64,000 nucleotides of DNA from Falsiroseomonas stagni DSM 19981 (GCF_900114315.1 NZ_FOSQ01000006.1:124001-188000), one strand, 5' to 3'; shown: positions 26,894-36,008, counted from the stretch's first letter. The notes: a model not told the origin generated them from the sequence alone. Numbers and translations are program-made.

Positions 26894-27660
26894 TCGCGGA
26901 CATCCATGGGAACGCGGTGGCGCTGGAGGCGGTGCTCGCGGCGCTGCGGCATCGGGGGGTGGCGGCGGTGGTGAACCTTGGTGACCTGGTGTCCGGGCCC
27001 TTGTGGCCGGCGGAGACGCTGGCGCTGCTGCGGGAGGCGGGCATCGCCTCGTTGCGCGGCAACCATGATCGCTGGGTGGCGGAGGGCGGCGGCGGGGCTT
27101 CCGACCGCTTCGCGTGGGACGCGCTGACGGCCGAGGAGCGGGCCGGGCTGGGCGCGCTGCCGGTGCATCTGCGCCCCCTGCCCGGCGTGCTGGCCTTCCA
27201 TGCGCGGCCCGACAATGACGATGCCTATCTGCTGGAGGATGTGGCCGGCGGGCGGATGGTGCCGGCGCCGGTCGCCGAGGTGGCGGCGCGGCTCGGGCCG
27301 ATGGCGGAGAGGCTGATCCTCTGCGCCCACAGCCACCAGGCGGCGATCCGGCAATTGCCGGATGGACGCGTGGTGGTGAACCCCGGCAGCGTCGGGATGC
27401 CCGCCTATGAGGACCCGACGCCGCCTGCGCATGTCAGCGAGACGGGCGCGCCGCATGCCCGCTTCGCGGTGCTGGAAATCGAGGAGGAGCGGCTGCTGTC
27501 CGCCGATCTGGTGGCGATCGCCTATGATCACCAGGTGGCGGTGGCCCGCGCGCTGGCGAATGGAAGCGCGAAATGGGCCAGGTGGCTGGCGACGGGGGAA
27601 GCGTGGGACAGGGCGCGTGATGGCGGAGGTCCCGGCAGCACGACGACAAACCCTCGTTGA
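26878..27660 (+). CDS. YfcE/MJ0936-type metallophosphoesterase
   Basis: A 260-residue calcineurin-like phosphoesterase. The ATG at 26878 has GGGCAGGAG seven bases upstream. Metal ligands are visible in order: IADIHGN (D, H), LGDLVSGP (D), GNHDRW (N, H), CAHSHQ (H, H). The NPGSVGMPAYEDP region resembles the small bacterial YfcE-like group, which hydrolyse phosphodiesters. The last 20 residues are Gly/Thr-rich. Its stop codon overlaps the -35 element of the following attenuator promoter. Confidence 0.85.
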   Translation: MRLGVIADIHGNAVALEAVLAALRHRGVAAVVNLGDLVSGPLWPAETLALLREAGIASLRGNHDRWVAEGGGGASDRFAWDALTAEERAGLGALPVHLRPLPGVLAFHARPDNDDAYLLEDVAGGRMVPAPVAEVAARLGPMAERLILCAHSHQAAIRQLPDGRVVVNPGSVGMPAYEDPTPPAHVSETGAPHARFAVLEIEEERLLSADLVAIAYDHQVAVARALANGSAKWARWLATGEAWDRARDGGGPGSTTTNPR

Positions 27661-27686
27661 CAGACGTTCAGGCGGATCACTACCGT
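27657..27686 (+). promoter_or_regulatory. Promoter of the arginine leader-GNAT-argC operon
   Basis: Consensus -35 TTGACA at 27657-27662, an 18-bp spacer, then a weak -10 TACCGT at 27681-27686. Transcription would begin at about 27693, at or next to the ATG of the leader peptide (27694), giving a leaderless small reading frame. Rhizobial trp leader peptides are known to be leaderless in the same way. Confidence 0.55.
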
Positions 27687-27693
27687 CCCTGCG

Positions 27694-27798
27694 ATGCGTG
27701 ACCTTCGCCGCCGCAACGCCAACCGACGCCGTCGCTGCTTCTCAGCGGCGGCTTCCACGGCTGCGTGCAGACAGGCCCCGGCAAGGTCCGGCCCCTAG
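27694..27798 (+). CDS. Arginine-rich attenuator leader peptide
   Basis: A 34-codon frame beginning MRDLRRRNANRRRRCF, with 10 arginines, including runs at residues 5-7 and 11-14, then Ser/Ala-rich to a TAG at 27796. There is no ribosome site, but the predicted transcript starts at the ATG. The four-Arg run (27724-27735) overlaps the 5' arm of a hairpin at 27728-27752. Downstream lie an antiterminator candidate and an intrinsic terminator, then the GNAT-argC genes. A ribosome stalling at Arg codons when charged tRNA-Arg is low would favour read-through, the classical attenuation logic. No homologue could be checked. Confidence 0.7.
   Translation: MRDLRRRNANRRRRCFSAAASTAACRQAPARSGP
27728..27752 (+). 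promoter_or_regulatory. Attenuator hairpin 1:2 over the Arg codons
   Basis: GCCGTCGCTG (27728-27737), loop CTTCT, CAGCGGCGGC (27743-27752): 10 bp with one G-U pair. The 5' arm covers Arg codons 12-14 of the leader peptide, so a stalled ribosome would open it. Confidence 0.65.
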
Positions 27799-27853
27799 CG
27801 GCCCACCACCGAGACGGCATCAGCCCGCATCTCCGAACCCCCGCAGCCCCTGG
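27755..27853 (+). promoter_or_regulatory. Alternative antiterminator pairing (arms 2:3)
   Basis: GGCTGCG at 27759-27765 is the exact complement of CGCAGCC at 27842-27848, and CCA at 27755-27757 can pair with TGG at 27851-27853. This 10-bp helix uses the 5' arm and loop of the terminator, so the two structures exclude each other. Confidence 0.55.
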
Positions 27854-27872
27854 CTTCGGGGGTTTTTGTTTG
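27836..27872 (+). terminator. Attenuator terminator upstream of GNAT-argC
   Basis: AACCCCCG (27836-27843) pairs with CGGGGGTT (27857-27864), and AGCC/GGCT extends the stem inside after one mismatch. TTTTTGTTT follows. It lies 22 bp before the GNAT start and after the leader peptide, with no gene ending nearby except the leader, so it is an attenuator rather than an ordinary terminator. Confidence 0.85.
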
Positions 27873-27893
27873 TCCAGATCACAGGAGAACACC

Positions 27894-28442
27894 GTGCAGG
27901 ACAGCGGCTCCGCCCACCCCGCTCCTTCAGCAAGACCCGGCGACGCAGGGCATGGATCGATGCGACGCGCCACCGACGCCGATGCGGCGGCCGTCCGCGC
28001 ACTGACCCGCGCGGCCTACGCGAAGTGGGTGCCTCTCCTCGGGCGAGAGCCGCGGCCGATGACCGCCGATTACGATGTGGCAGTGCGCGACCACCTGGTG
28101 GACCTGTTGCACATGGATGGCGAAGCCGCCGCGCTGATCGAGATGGCGCCCACGGCTGACCATTTGCTGATCGTCAACGTCGCGGTCGCGCCCGCCCGGC
28201 AGGGCCGGGGCTACGGAAGCGCCCTGCTGGCGCATGCGGAGGAGGTCGCGCGCTCCCTCGGCCTTGGCGAAGTACGGCTCTACACCAACGGGCTCTTCGC
28301 CGAGAACCTGCGGCTCTACAGCCGGGTCGGCTACCGGGTGCAGCGGGAGGAAGAACACCCGCAGTTCGGGGCTGTCGTCCACATGAGCAAGCGCCTCGGC
28401 ACCGCTGCCGACGCACACTCCGGCAGCGGGACAGCACCATGA
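27894..28442 (+). CDS. GNAT-family acetyltransferase, first structural gene of the argC operon
   Basis: A 182-residue protein from a GTG at 27894, with ACAGGAG six bases upstream. After a 24-residue Ser/Pro/Gly-rich lead, the GNAT fold begins MRRATDADAAAVRALTRAAY. The acetyl-CoA loop is VAVAPARQGRGYGSALL, followed by RLYTNGLFAENLRLYSRVGY. It overlaps argC by 4 bp (ATGA), so the two are translationally coupled and both lie behind the arginine attenuator. It could be an N-acetylglutamate synthase-like or amino-group acetyltransferase linked to arginine metabolism, but the sequence is not clearly ArgA; the role is inferred from context. Confidence 0.82.
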   Translation: MQDSGSAHPAPSARPGDAGHGSMRRATDADAAAVRALTRAAYAKWVPLLGREPRPMTADYDVAVRDHLVDLLHMDGEAAALIEMAPTADHLLIVNVAVAPARQGRGYGSALLAHAEEVARSLGLGEVRLYTNGLFAENLRLYSRVGYRVQREEEHPQFGAVVHMSKRLGTAADAHSGSGTAP

Positions 28443-29416
28443 GCATTCGCGTCGGCATTGTCGGGATCAGCGGCTTTGGCGGCGGCGAGGCGATGCGCCT
28501 GGTCGCGGGCCATCCGTCCTTCGAACTCGTCTACGCCGCGGGCGAGGGCAGCGCCGGCAGCCGCCTGGCAGACCGCTTCCCGGGTGTCCCGTCCCGCCTG
28601 GCCGGACTGGTGATCGAGAAATGGGACCCCGCGACGCTGCCGAAGCTCGATGTGCTGTTCGCGTCACTCCCCACGGGCACCTCGGCGGAGGCGCTGGCGC
28701 GGGTCCCCGCGGCGGTGAAGATCGTCGATATCGGCGGTGACCATCGCTACGTCGAGGGTTGGACCTATGGCCTGGCCGATGTCTGGCCGGGCGACATCAT
28801 GGGCCAGACCCGCATCGCCAACCCCGGCTGCTTTCCCGCGGCGACGCTGACCGCGCTGGCGCCGCTGCTGGCCAATGGGCTGATCGATCCCGGGAACATC
28901 GTGATCGACGCCAAGACCGGCATCTCCGGCGCCGGTCGGGGCGGCGCCGACAGCCGGTTCGGCTACGCCGAGAGCAACGAGAACCTCGTGCCCTATGGCC
29001 TGCTCCAGCACACCCACATGCCCGAGATGGCCAGGACGATCGAGCGGCTGGGCGGCGGCAGCGCCACCGGGCTGGTGTTCACGCCCCATCTGGTGCCGAT
29101 GACCCGCGGCATCCTCGCCACCATTTACTGCCGCGGCCGCGCCACCACGGATCAGTGCCTGGACGCGGCGCGGCGCTTCTATGCCGGGCGCGCCTTCATC
29201 CGCGTGACGGACAAGCCGCCGCAGACCAAATGGGCGACCGGCTCGAACCTCGCCTTCGTGAGCTATGCGGCCGATCCGGTTCGCAAGCTGGTGATCGCGA
29301 TGGGCGTGGTCGACAACCTCGGCAAGGGAGCGGCCGGCCAGGCCGTGCAGAACGCGAACCTGATCTGCGGCCTGCCGGAAACCGCGGGGCTGGATGGCGC
29401 CCCTGTCTGGCCCTGA
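28439..29416 (+). CDS. argC: N-acetyl-gamma-glutamyl-phosphate reductase
   Basis: A 325-residue dehydrogenase. The NADP-binding start VGIVGISGFGGGEAMRLV deviates from the usual GASGYTGGEL form. The catalytic Cys lies in ANPGCFPAATLTAL, followed by DAKTGISGAGRG, the catalytic His region YGLLQHTHMPEM and the substrate loop HLVPMTRGILATIY. It reduces N-acetylglutamyl phosphate to the semialdehyde, the third step of arginine synthesis. It is coupled to the GNAT gene and controlled by the upstream Arg-leader attenuator. The divergent glycine motif leaves open a second-copy or pathway-variant enzyme. Confidence 0.88.
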   Translation: MSIRVGIVGISGFGGGEAMRLVAGHPSFELVYAAGEGSAGSRLADRFPGVPSRLAGLVIEKWDPATLPKLDVLFASLPTGTSAEALARVPAAVKIVDIGGDHRYVEGWTYGLADVWPGDIMGQTRIANPGCFPAATLTALAPLLANGLIDPGNIVIDAKTGISGAGRGGADSRFGYAESNENLVPYGLLQHTHMPEMARTIERLGGGSATGLVFTPHLVPMTRGILATIYCRGRATTDQCLDAARRFYAGRAFIRVTDKPPQTKWATGSNLAFVSYAADPVRKLVIAMGVVDNLGKGAAGQAVQNANLICGLPETAGLDGAPVWP

Positions 29417-29449
29417 CAGGCTTGCCGGCGCTGCGCCCGCACAGCGGCC

Positions 29450-29484
29450 ATTCCGCTACCGGCGACAATGACCGGTGGCGGGAT
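29450..29484 (+). terminator. Hairpin downstream of argC
   Basis: ATTCCGCTACCGG (29450-29462) and CCGGTGGCGGGAT (29472-29484) form a 13-bp RNA stem with two G-U pairs and a 9-base loop. No T-run follows. It is a likely 3' end or stabiliser for the GNAT-argC transcript, 33 bp after the stop. Confidence 0.5.
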
Positions 29485-29542
29485 GCGGCCGGGACCTCTG
29501 CCGGCTACGCCGGTCGCAGGTCGATCATCGAGGCTGTCGGCA

Positions 29543-31822
29543 TCAGCCCGCCACCAGCATCCCGTTCGCCTGCGCCGCCGCCAGCGCCGTCATGTTGACG
29601 ATGCCGCGCGCTGTCACGCTCGGCACCAGCACATGGATGGGCTTGGCCATGCCGAGGAGCATGGGGCCGACCTGGAGCCCCTCTCCCGCCGCCTTCAGCA
29701 GGTTGAAGGCGATGTTGGCGGCGTCGAGGCTCGGCATCACCAGCAGGTTCGCGGCATCGGTCAGCGTGCTGTCCGCCACCGCGCGGTCCCGGATGGCGGG
29801 GACGAGGGCGGCGTCCGCGTGCATCTCCCCATCCACCTCGAAATCCGTGCCGCGGGCGCGCAGCAGGCGAAGCGCCTCCCGCATCTTGCGGGCGGATGGC
29901 GCGCCGGAGGCACCGAAGCTGGAATGGGACAGCAGCGCGGCCTTGGGCGCCAGGCCGAAGGCGCGGATCTGCTCCGCCGCCAGCAGCGTCATGTCCACGA
30001 TCTGCTTCGCGGTCGGGTCCACCGTCAGATGGGTGTCCACGAAGAACAGGTGGCCATTGGGGACGATGAGGGCGGAGAGCGCATAGACGCGATCCACCTC
30101 CGCCCGCTTGCCGATCACGTCGAAGGCGTGGTGCCAGTGGCGGAACCAGTCGCCGGTGCCGCCGCAGAGGCAGGCATCGGCCAGGCCCGCTTCCAGCAGC
30201 AGCGCGGCGGCCACGGTCGGGCGGTTGCCGACGCGGCGGCCCGCGGCGTCAGGCGGAATGCCGCGGCGGCCCACCTTCTCCTGGTACAGCTTTATCAGTG
30301 GCGCGAAGGCGGCTTCGTCCGCCTGCGGGTCCATGATCCGGACAGATTCGGAAAAGTCCATGCGCAGGCCCATGGCGCGGGCCTTGGCGGCGATGACGTC
30401 GCGGCGGCCGATGACGATGGGCTCGGCGAGCCCTTCATCCAGCACGGTCTGCACGGCGCGGAGCGTGCGTTCGTCCTCGCCCTCGGCATAGACGACGCGG
30501 GAGAGGCGCTTGCGCGCGGCCTCGAAGACCGGGCGCATGAGGTTGCCGGAGCGGAAGACGAAGCGCTCCAGCTCATGCCGGTACTTCTGCATGTCGGCGA
30601 TGGGGCGGCGGGCGACGCCGCTATCCATCGCAGCCCTGGCCACCGCGGGGGCGATTTCCAGGATCAGGCGGGGGTCGAAGGGCTTGGGGATGATGTAGTC
30701 CGGCCCGAAGGTGGGGGCGCTGCCGCCATAGGCCGCGGCCACCACCTCGCTCGCCTCCATCCGGGCGAGCGCCGCGATGGCGTCCGCCGCGGCGACCTTC
30801 ATCGCCTCATTGATCGTCGTGGCGCCGGCATCGAGGGCACCGCGGAAGATGAAGGGGAAGCAGAGGACGTTGTTGACCTGGTTGGGATAGTCCGTCCGGC
30901 CGGTGGCGACGATCGCATCCGGGCGGGCGGCGCGGACGGCCTCCGGCAGGATCTCGGGCTCGGGATTGGCCAGCGCCAGGACCAGGGGCTTCGGCGCCAG
31001 CAGGGGCAGCCATTCCGCCTTCAGGATGCGGGGCGCGGAGAGGCCGAGGAAGACATCGGCGCCCGGCAGCGCGTCCTGCAAGGTGCGGGCGTTGGTGTCC
31101 TGCGCATAGGCGGCCTTGTAGGGGTCCGTATTCGGGCGGCCCTTCCAGACGACGCCGTCGATGTCGCAGATCGTCACGTTCTCCCGCTTCAGGCCCATGG
31201 CCACCAGCAGGTCGAGGCAGGCGATGGCGGCGGCGCCACCGCCGGTATTCACCACGCGCACGTCTTCCAGCCGCTTGCCCTGCAGCAGCAGGCCGTTGCG
31301 GACGGCGGCGGCGACGATGATGGCCGTGCCGTGCTGGTCGTCATGGAAGACGGGGATGTTCATCCGCTCCCGCAGCGTGCGCTCGATCTCGAAGCACTCG
31401 GGGGCCTTGATGTCCTCGAGGTTGATGGCCCCGAAGCTCGGCTCCAGCGCCGCGACCGCGTCGATGAATTTCTGGGGGTCGCGCTGCTCCACCTCCAGGT
31501 CGATGGAATCGATGCCGGCGAACTTCTTGAAGAGGACGGCCTTGCCTTCCATCACGGGCTTGGAGGCCAGCGCGCCGATGGCGCCGAGGCCCAGCACCGC
31601 GGTGCCGTTGGTGATGACGGCGACGAGGTTGCCGCGGGAGGTGTATTCGAAGGCGGCGTTCGGGTCCTTCGCGATCTCCTCGCAGGCCGCGGCGACGCCG
31701 GGCGAATAGGCGAGGCCCAGGTCGCGCTGGGTGGCCATGCGCTTGGTCGGCTCGACGCTCAGCTTCCCCGGCCTTGGCAGGCGGTGGTAGTCGAGCGCGG
31801 CCTTGCGGAAATCCTCGTCCAT
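29543..31822 (-). CDS. maeB: NADP-dependent malic enzyme with phosphotransacetylase-like domain
   Basis: A 759-residue protein of the MaeB type. The ATG at 31822 follows GGAGGTGA, one of the strongest ribosome sites here. Residues 1 to about 430 are the malic enzyme: [41 protein letters not shown] and nucleotide-binding [11 protein letters not shown]. Residues about 430-759 are the phosphate acetyl/butyryltransferase-like domain ([47 protein letters not shown]). It decarboxylates malate to pyruvate with NADPH formation; the C-terminal domain is usually regulatory, binding acetyl-CoA. Confidence 0.94.
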   Translation of the reverse strand: MDEDFRKAALDYHRLPRPGKLSVEPTKRMATQRDLGLAYSPGVAAACEEIAKDPNAAFEYTSRGNLVAVITNGTAVLGLGAIGALASKPVMEGKAVLFKKFAGIDSIDLEVEQRDPQKFIDAVAALEPSFGAINLEDIKAPECFEIERTLRERMNIPVFHDDQHGTAIIVAAAVRNGLLLQGKRLEDVRVVNTGGGAAAIACLDLLVAMGLKRENVTICDIDGVVWKGRPNTDPYKAAYAQDTNARTLQDALPGADVFLGLSAPRILKAEWLPLLAPKPLVLALANPEPEILPEAVRAARPDAIVATGRTDYPNQVNNVLCFPFIFRGALDAGATTINEAMKVAAADAIAALARMEASEVVAAAYGGSAPTFGPDYIIPKPFDPRLILEIAPAVARAAMDSGVARRPIADMQKYRHELERFVFRSGNLMRPVFEAARKRLSRVVYAEGEDERTLRAVQTVLDEGLAEPIVIGRRDVIAAKARAMGLRMDFSESVRIMDPQADEAAFAPLIKLYQEKVGRRGIPPDAAGRRVGNRPTVAAALLLEAGLADACLCGGTGDWFRHWHHAFDVIGKRAEVDRVYALSALIVPNGHLFFVDTHLTVDPTAKQIVDMTLLAAEQIRAFGLAPKAALLSHSSFGASGAPSARKMREALRLLRARGTDFEVDGEMHADAALVPAIRDRAVADSTLTDAANLLVMPSLDAANIAFNLLKAAGEGLQVGPMLLGMAKPIHVLVPSVTARGIVNMTALAAAQANGMLVAG

Positions 31823-31955
31823 CAAATCACCTCCACCCTTACCTTAGTGGAGATACGCGCCGCGCGCGACCGGGGGTGTGGGGGGCAATCGGTTGCGCTT
31901 GGCAGGCGATGGGCGCGCGGGCGATACAGGGGCGGCGCGGAGAGAAGGAAATCCC

Positions 31956-32624
31956 ATGCGGCTGTATCATTTCAGCGGATCCACGACGTGCCGGCCGGTG
32001 GAGATGTTCGCGGCCGAGGCCGGAATCGAGCTGGACCTCGTGCCGGTGGATCTGCTGACCGGGGAGCATGTGGCCCCCGGCTACACCGCCAAGAACCCGA
32101 CCCAGCAGGTGCCGACGCTGGAGGATGGCGACTTCGTGCTGACGGAGAATGCGGCGATCCTCCGCTACCTCGCCAGCCTGGCCGGCAGCCCGGCCTATCC
32201 CACGGACCTCAAGGCCCGGGCGCGGGTGGATGAGCAGCTGGACTGGTTCAATACCGGCTTCTCCCGCGAATACTGCTACGGCGCGATGTATCCGCGGATC
32301 ATGCCGCACATGGCCTTCGAGGATTCGGTGATCCAGGCCGCGGTGAACGCCCGCTGCACGGCGAAGGGGGAGCGCTTCATGCGCATCCTCGACGCCGACA
32401 TGCTGAAGGACCCCGGGCCGTTCCTGGGCGGGGCGGAGCCCAACCTGGCGGACTACATGGGCGTGGCCTACGCGACACTCGGGGAAATGGCGCGGTTCGA
32501 CTACACGCCCTACCCCCGCGTGCGGCGCTGGATCGCGGCGATGCGGGCCAGGCCCGGCTGGAAGGCGGGGCACGCGGCCTGGGAAGGCTGGCGGGACCAT
32601 GTCCTGTCGCAGAGTGCCGCGTGA
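31956..32624 (+). CDS. Glutathione S-transferase family protein
   Basis: A 222-residue GST with ATG at 31956 after GAGAAGGAA. The thioredoxin-like half begins MRLYHFSGSTTCRPVEMF, with the Ser/Thr-Cys-Arg glutathione contact expected of beta-class or related enzymes. NPTQQVPTLEDGDFVLTENAAILRYL carries the cis-Pro and the Glu-Asn site. The C-terminal all-helical half ends in PNLADYMGVAY. It probably conjugates or reduces electrophiles; the substrate is unknown. It overlaps by one base (TGATG) the VOC-family gene, another glutathione- or metal-dependent fold, so they may act together. Confidence 0.88.
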   Translation: MRLYHFSGSTTCRPVEMFAAEAGIELDLVPVDLLTGEHVAPGYTAKNPTQQVPTLEDGDFVLTENAAILRYLASLAGSPAYPTDLKARARVDEQLDWFNTGFSREYCYGAMYPRIMPHMAFEDSVIQAAVNARCTAKGERFMRILDADMLKDPGPFLGGAEPNLADYMGVAYATLGEMARFDYTPYPRVRRWIAAMRARPGWKAGHAAWEGWRDHVLSQSAA

Positions 32625-33115
32625 TGGGCGCGATCCTGGGCTACCACCACATCGCCTATCGCTGCCGGGATTCCGAGGAGACCCGGCAATTCTACGAGGA
32701 GTTCCTCGGCCTGGAGCTGGCGGAGGCGATGCCGATCGGCACCACCGCCACGGGCCGCACCGCACAGGTGCTGCACACCTTCTACCGCCTGGCGGACAAC
32801 AGCTACCTGGCCTTCTTCGAGGTGCCGGACAGCCCCTTCGACTTCCACAACCAGCACGATTTCGACCTGCACCTAGCGATGGAAGTCTCCATGGAGACGC
32901 TGGAGGCGATGCTGGCGAAGGGGCGCGCTTCGGGCATCGAGACGCGGGGGCCATCCGACCACGGGGTCATCAAGTCCATCTACTTCCGGGACCCCAACGG
33001 CTACGTGATCGAGCTGACGGCGAAGACGCCGGAGCACGACACGGCGATGGACCCGCGGACCAACGGCGCGCGGGCGAAGCTGGCGGCCTGGCAGGCGGCG
33101 AAGGCCCAGGGTTAA
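32624..33115 (+). CDS. VOC-family (glyoxalase/dioxygenase superfamily) protein
   Basis: A 163-residue protein with paired beta-alpha-beta-beta-beta modules. GYHHIAYRCRDSEETRQFYEEF gives the first metal His, HLAMEVS the second module, and FRDPNGYVIELTAK the final Glu ligand, a typical VOC metal site. ATG at 32624 (a GTG one codon earlier is also possible) overlaps the GST stop. Members include glyoxalase I, extradiol dioxygenases and fosfomycin-resistance enzymes; this one most resembles a small glyoxalase or dioxygenase-like protein. Substrate unknown. Confidence 0.83.
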   Translation: MGAILGYHHIAYRCRDSEETRQFYEEFLGLELAEAMPIGTTATGRTAQVLHTFYRLADNSYLAFFEVPDSPFDFHNQHDFDLHLAMEVSMETLEAMLAKGRASGIETRGPSDHGVIKSIYFRDPNGYVIELTAKTPEHDTAMDPRTNGARAKLAAWQAAKAQG

Positions 33116-33160
33116 CGCCCCGCCGAATGGCCGCCGGGCCGAAGCCCGGCGGCCCTGGGT

Positions 33161-34156
33161 TCAGCGCAGGGCGCGGATGGATTCGACCAGGCCCTGGAGG
33201 CGCGGCGTGCCCGCGAAGCGCGCATAGACCGGGTCCATGGCCGCGATCCAGGCCGCGCGGTCCGTGGGCTCGATCACCGTGATCCCGTTGGCGATGACGT
33301 GGTCGCGGGACGCGGCCTCCTGCCGGTCCATCAGGTCCCGCTGCAGGGTGGCGGATTCCACGGCGGCAGCGCGCAGCAGGGCGCGATCCGCTTCCGGCAG
33401 GCGGTTCCAGCGGGTGCGGGACACGGCCAGCACCTCCGGCACCGCGCTGTGCTGCGTCATGGTCATGAAGCGCGCGCCCTCGAAATGCCCGACGGTGTGG
33501 TAGGAGACCCAGTTGTTCTCCGCCGCGTCGATGGCATTGGACTGGAAGCGCTGGATCACGGCGCTGAGCGGCGCGGAGACGGCGGTAGCGCCGAGCGCGC
33601 GCATCGTCTCCAGCCACAGGTTCGAATTCTGCACGCGCACGCGAAGCCCCTGCATGTCCGACAGGCTGTGCACGGGGCGGACGCTGTAGAGGTTGCGCAC
33701 CCCGCTGTCATACCAGGCAAGCGCGACCAGCCCGGCCTGTTCGAGATCGCGCGCCACTTCCTGCCCGGCGACGCCATCGATGGCGAGGCGGCTATGGGCA
33801 TTGTCCCGGAACAGGAAGGGCAGCGCCACGACGCCCGCGGCGGGGGCGACGTTGGTGAAGGAATTCAGGTTGAAGCTGGCGAAGTCGATGGTGCCGAGGC
33901 GGATCTGCTGGATCGCCTCATCCTGCTGGCCGAGCTGGCCGTTGTGGAAGGTACGCAGGGCGAGCCGGCCCTCGGAGGTGCGGGCGACGGTGTCGGCGAA
34001 GTGATCCATGCCGCGGCCGTTCGGGTGTTCGGGCGTGTGGATGTTCCAGCCGCGCCAGCCCTGCGCGGCCGCACCGGAGGAGAGGGAGCCGGCGGCGAGC
34101 ACGAAGGTGGCGGCGGCGGCCAGCGCCACGCGGCGGAAGGCAGGGGCGATCATCAT
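33161..34156 (-). CDS. TRAP-type transporter periplasmic binding protein (DctP family), orphan
   Basis: A 331-residue secreted protein; signal peptide residues 1 to about 31 ending in SGAAAQG. DctP features follow: NIHTPEHPNGRGMDHFADTV, FHNGQLGQQDEAIQQIRLGTIDF, GLRVRVQNSNLW with the conserved carboxylate-binding Arg, and QSNAIDAAENNWVSY. It should bind an organic acid in the periplasm. No DctQ or DctM membrane subunit is nearby. Instead it lies 68 bp downstream of, and in the same direction as, a chemoreceptor gene, so it could serve as a chemotaxis ligand-binding protein. Confidence 0.9.
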   Translation of the reverse strand: MMIAPAFRRVALAAAATFVLAAGSLSSGAAAQGWRGWNIHTPEHPNGRGMDHFADTVARTSEGRLALRTFHNGQLGQQDEAIQQIRLGTIDFASFNLNSFTNVAPAAGVVALPFLFRDNAHSRLAIDGVAGQEVARDLEQAGLVALAWYDSGVRNLYSVRPVHSLSDMQGLRVRVQNSNLWLETMRALGATAVSAPLSAVIQRFQSNAIDAAENNWVSYHTVGHFEGARFMTMTQHSAVPEVLAVSRTRWNRLPEADRALLRAAAVESATLQRDLMDRQEAASRDHVIANGITVIEPTDRAAWIAAMDPVYARFAGTPRLQGLVESIRALR

Positions 34157-34224
34157 GGGTGTTCCTCGTTCCTAGGCAGGGCGGGTGTGCCCGGTCAGGG
34201 CCTTTCTGGCCGGTCGGCTGGGGG

Positions 34225-35907
34225 TCAGGCGGCGCGCAGGGCGGCGAGGAAGCCGTCCACCTGCTGGCGCAGTCCGCCGGACTTGCCGGTAAGCTCCTGG
34301 GAGGCGGCCCGAAGGCTGCCGGCGGCCTCTCCCGTGCGGCGCGCATCGCGCGTCAGCCCCACGGAGTATTCGGAGACCGCCTGCGTCCCCGCGGCGGCCT
34401 CATGCACCGCGCGGCCGATCTCCTGCGTCGCGGCGGCCTGCTGTTCGGCGGCGGCGGCGACCTGGACGGCGATCTGGTCGACCGAGGCGATGGTGCCGGT
34501 GATGGCCGCGATGGTCGCGACGGCGTTCGTGACCTCCGCCTGCATGCGGGTGATCTGGTCGGCGATGCGCGTGGTGGCCGTGGCCGTCTGCCCGGCCAGG
34601 GACTTCACTTCCTGCGCCACCACCGCGAAGCCCTTGCCGGCCTCGCCCGCCCGCGCGGCCTCGATCGTGGCGTTGAGGGCGAGGAGGTTGGTCTGCCCGG
34701 CGATGGCGCGGATCAGGCCCATCACCTCATTGATCTCCGACGCGGCGTCGGTCAGCGAGGCGACGGTGGCCTGGGCGGCCTGCACCTGGGCGCTGGCCTC
34801 CCGCGCCGCGCGGGCGCTTTCCGCCACCTGGCGGGCCACCTCCGCGACGCTCGCCCCGAGTTCCTCGGTCGAGGCGGCGACGGTCTGGACGCCCCCGCTG
34901 GCTTCCTCGGCGGAGCCGGCGACGGAGACGGCGCGGGCAGCACCCTCACGCGCCGTTTCATCGAGGGCCGCCGCCGTCTCGTCCACCGAATGGACGGCCT
35001 GGCCGACGGAGCGGAGCGCCATGGTGACCTGGCCCTCGAACTCCCGCACCAGGGCATCGACCCGTTCCGCGCGGGCGACCCGCGCCGCCTGCTCCGCCTC
35101 GCGCTCCGCCGCCAGGGCATCGGCGGCGCGCAGCGCGTTGCGGCATTCGTCGAGGGCGCGGGCCATGCCGCCGACCTCATCGCCTCGGCGGGCATCGGGA
35201 AGGTCGAAGTCGTAGTCGCGTTCGGCAATGCGGCGGAGACGGACCGACAGGCGCCCGATGCCGCCTGCGACGTCGCGGTTGAGCAGGAGGGCGATGGCAA
35301 TGCCGGCCAGGAGCGCCGCGACCGCCGCGATTCCGCTGGCGAGCAGTGCCTCCTCATGCGCGGCATCGGCCCGCTGGCCGGCGACTTCCGCGGCGGTGCG
35401 GTTGTAGGCGGTGAGTGCGTCGACCGCGTCCCGCAGGCGGGTAGCCGCGACGGACTGCTCCCCCTGGTACACCTGCATGGCGTTGGCGGGGTCGCCTTCC
35501 CGCTTGAAGGCGACGACCTTCGCGGTGCCCTGCTGGTAGGCGCCCCAGGCGGCGGCGGCGGCATCGGCCAGCGAACGCTCCCGCGTGCTGGCGACCAGGG
35601 GAAGGTAGCGCCGCCAGGCGGCCTCGACCTCTCCCGCAATGGCGCGGAGTTCGCGTTCCTGGGCCTCCGCCTCATCCGGCGGGGCGAGGATCTGGAGGCC
35701 TTCCAGGGCGCGGAAGCGCTGCATCTCGGTGCCGAAGACGCCGAGATGGAGGCTGGCCGGCAGCCGGACCTCCCGCAATTCACGCGCCGCCGTGTTGACC
35801 GCCTGGAGCTGCGCCGCGCCGAAGCCCGCGACCGCGATGCAGAGCGCCGTGAGGAGCCCGAAGCTGACCATCAGCTTCGCACGGATCGTCAGGCGGGCAA
35901 GCATCAT
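34225..35907 (-). CDS. Methyl-accepting chemotaxis protein with four-helix-bundle sensor
   Basis: A 560-residue chemoreceptor; ATG at 35907 with GGAG about 10 bases before. TM1 (about residues 12-32: [20 protein letters not shown]), periplasmic 4HB_MCP domain (about 33-190), TM2 (about 191-213), a HAMP-like segment ending about 265, and the cytoplasmic hairpin with the hallmark tip [35 protein letters not shown]. It signals via CheA/CheW, which are not in the window. The next gene on the same strand is an orphan TRAP binding protein, a possible ligand presenter. Confidence 0.93.
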   Translation of the reverse strand: MMLARLTIRAKLMVSFGLLTALCIAVAGFGAAQLQAVNTAARELREVRLPASLHLGVFGTEMQRFRALEGLQILAPPDEAEAQERELRAIAGEVEAAWRRYLPLVASTRERSLADAAAAAWGAYQQGTAKVVAFKREGDPANAMQVYQGEQSVAATRLRDAVDALTAYNRTAAEVAGQRADAAHEEALLASGIAAVAALLAGIAIALLLNRDVAGGIGRLSVRLRRIAERDYDFDLPDARRGDEVGGMARALDECRNALRAADALAAEREAEQAARVARAERVDALVREFEGQVTMALRSVGQAVHSVDETAAALDETAREGAARAVSVAGSAEEASGGVQTVAASTEELGASVAEVARQVAESARAAREASAQVQAAQATVASLTDAASEINEVMGLIRAIAGQTNLLALNATIEAARAGEAGKGFAVVAQEVKSLAGQTATATTRIADQITRMQAEVTNAVATIAAITGTIASVDQIAVQVAAAAEQQAAATQEIGRAVHEAAAGTQAVSEYSVGLTRDARRTGEAAGSLRAASQELTGKSGGLRQQVDGFLAALRAA

Positions 35908-36008
35908 GGGCGACCGTCTCCAGGCCATAGCGGCCCGGGGCGCCACCGCGCCAAACGGATAAAGCAGAGCTTATGTGAGCGGCATTATCATCTGCCAGGC
36001 CCGCAGGA

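Noticed and set aside
27894-28442. Naming the GNAT argA (N-acetylglutamate synthase)
   Set aside because: Operon context suggests arginine metabolism, but the domain is a short general GNAT without an amino acid kinase-like part or clear ArgA signatures.
29468-32233. Very long open frame (over 900 codons) on the plus strand
   Set aside because: It is antisense to maeB, whose protein is clearly conserved; composition is His/Gly/Arg/Asp-rich, typical of a shadow frame in GC-rich DNA.
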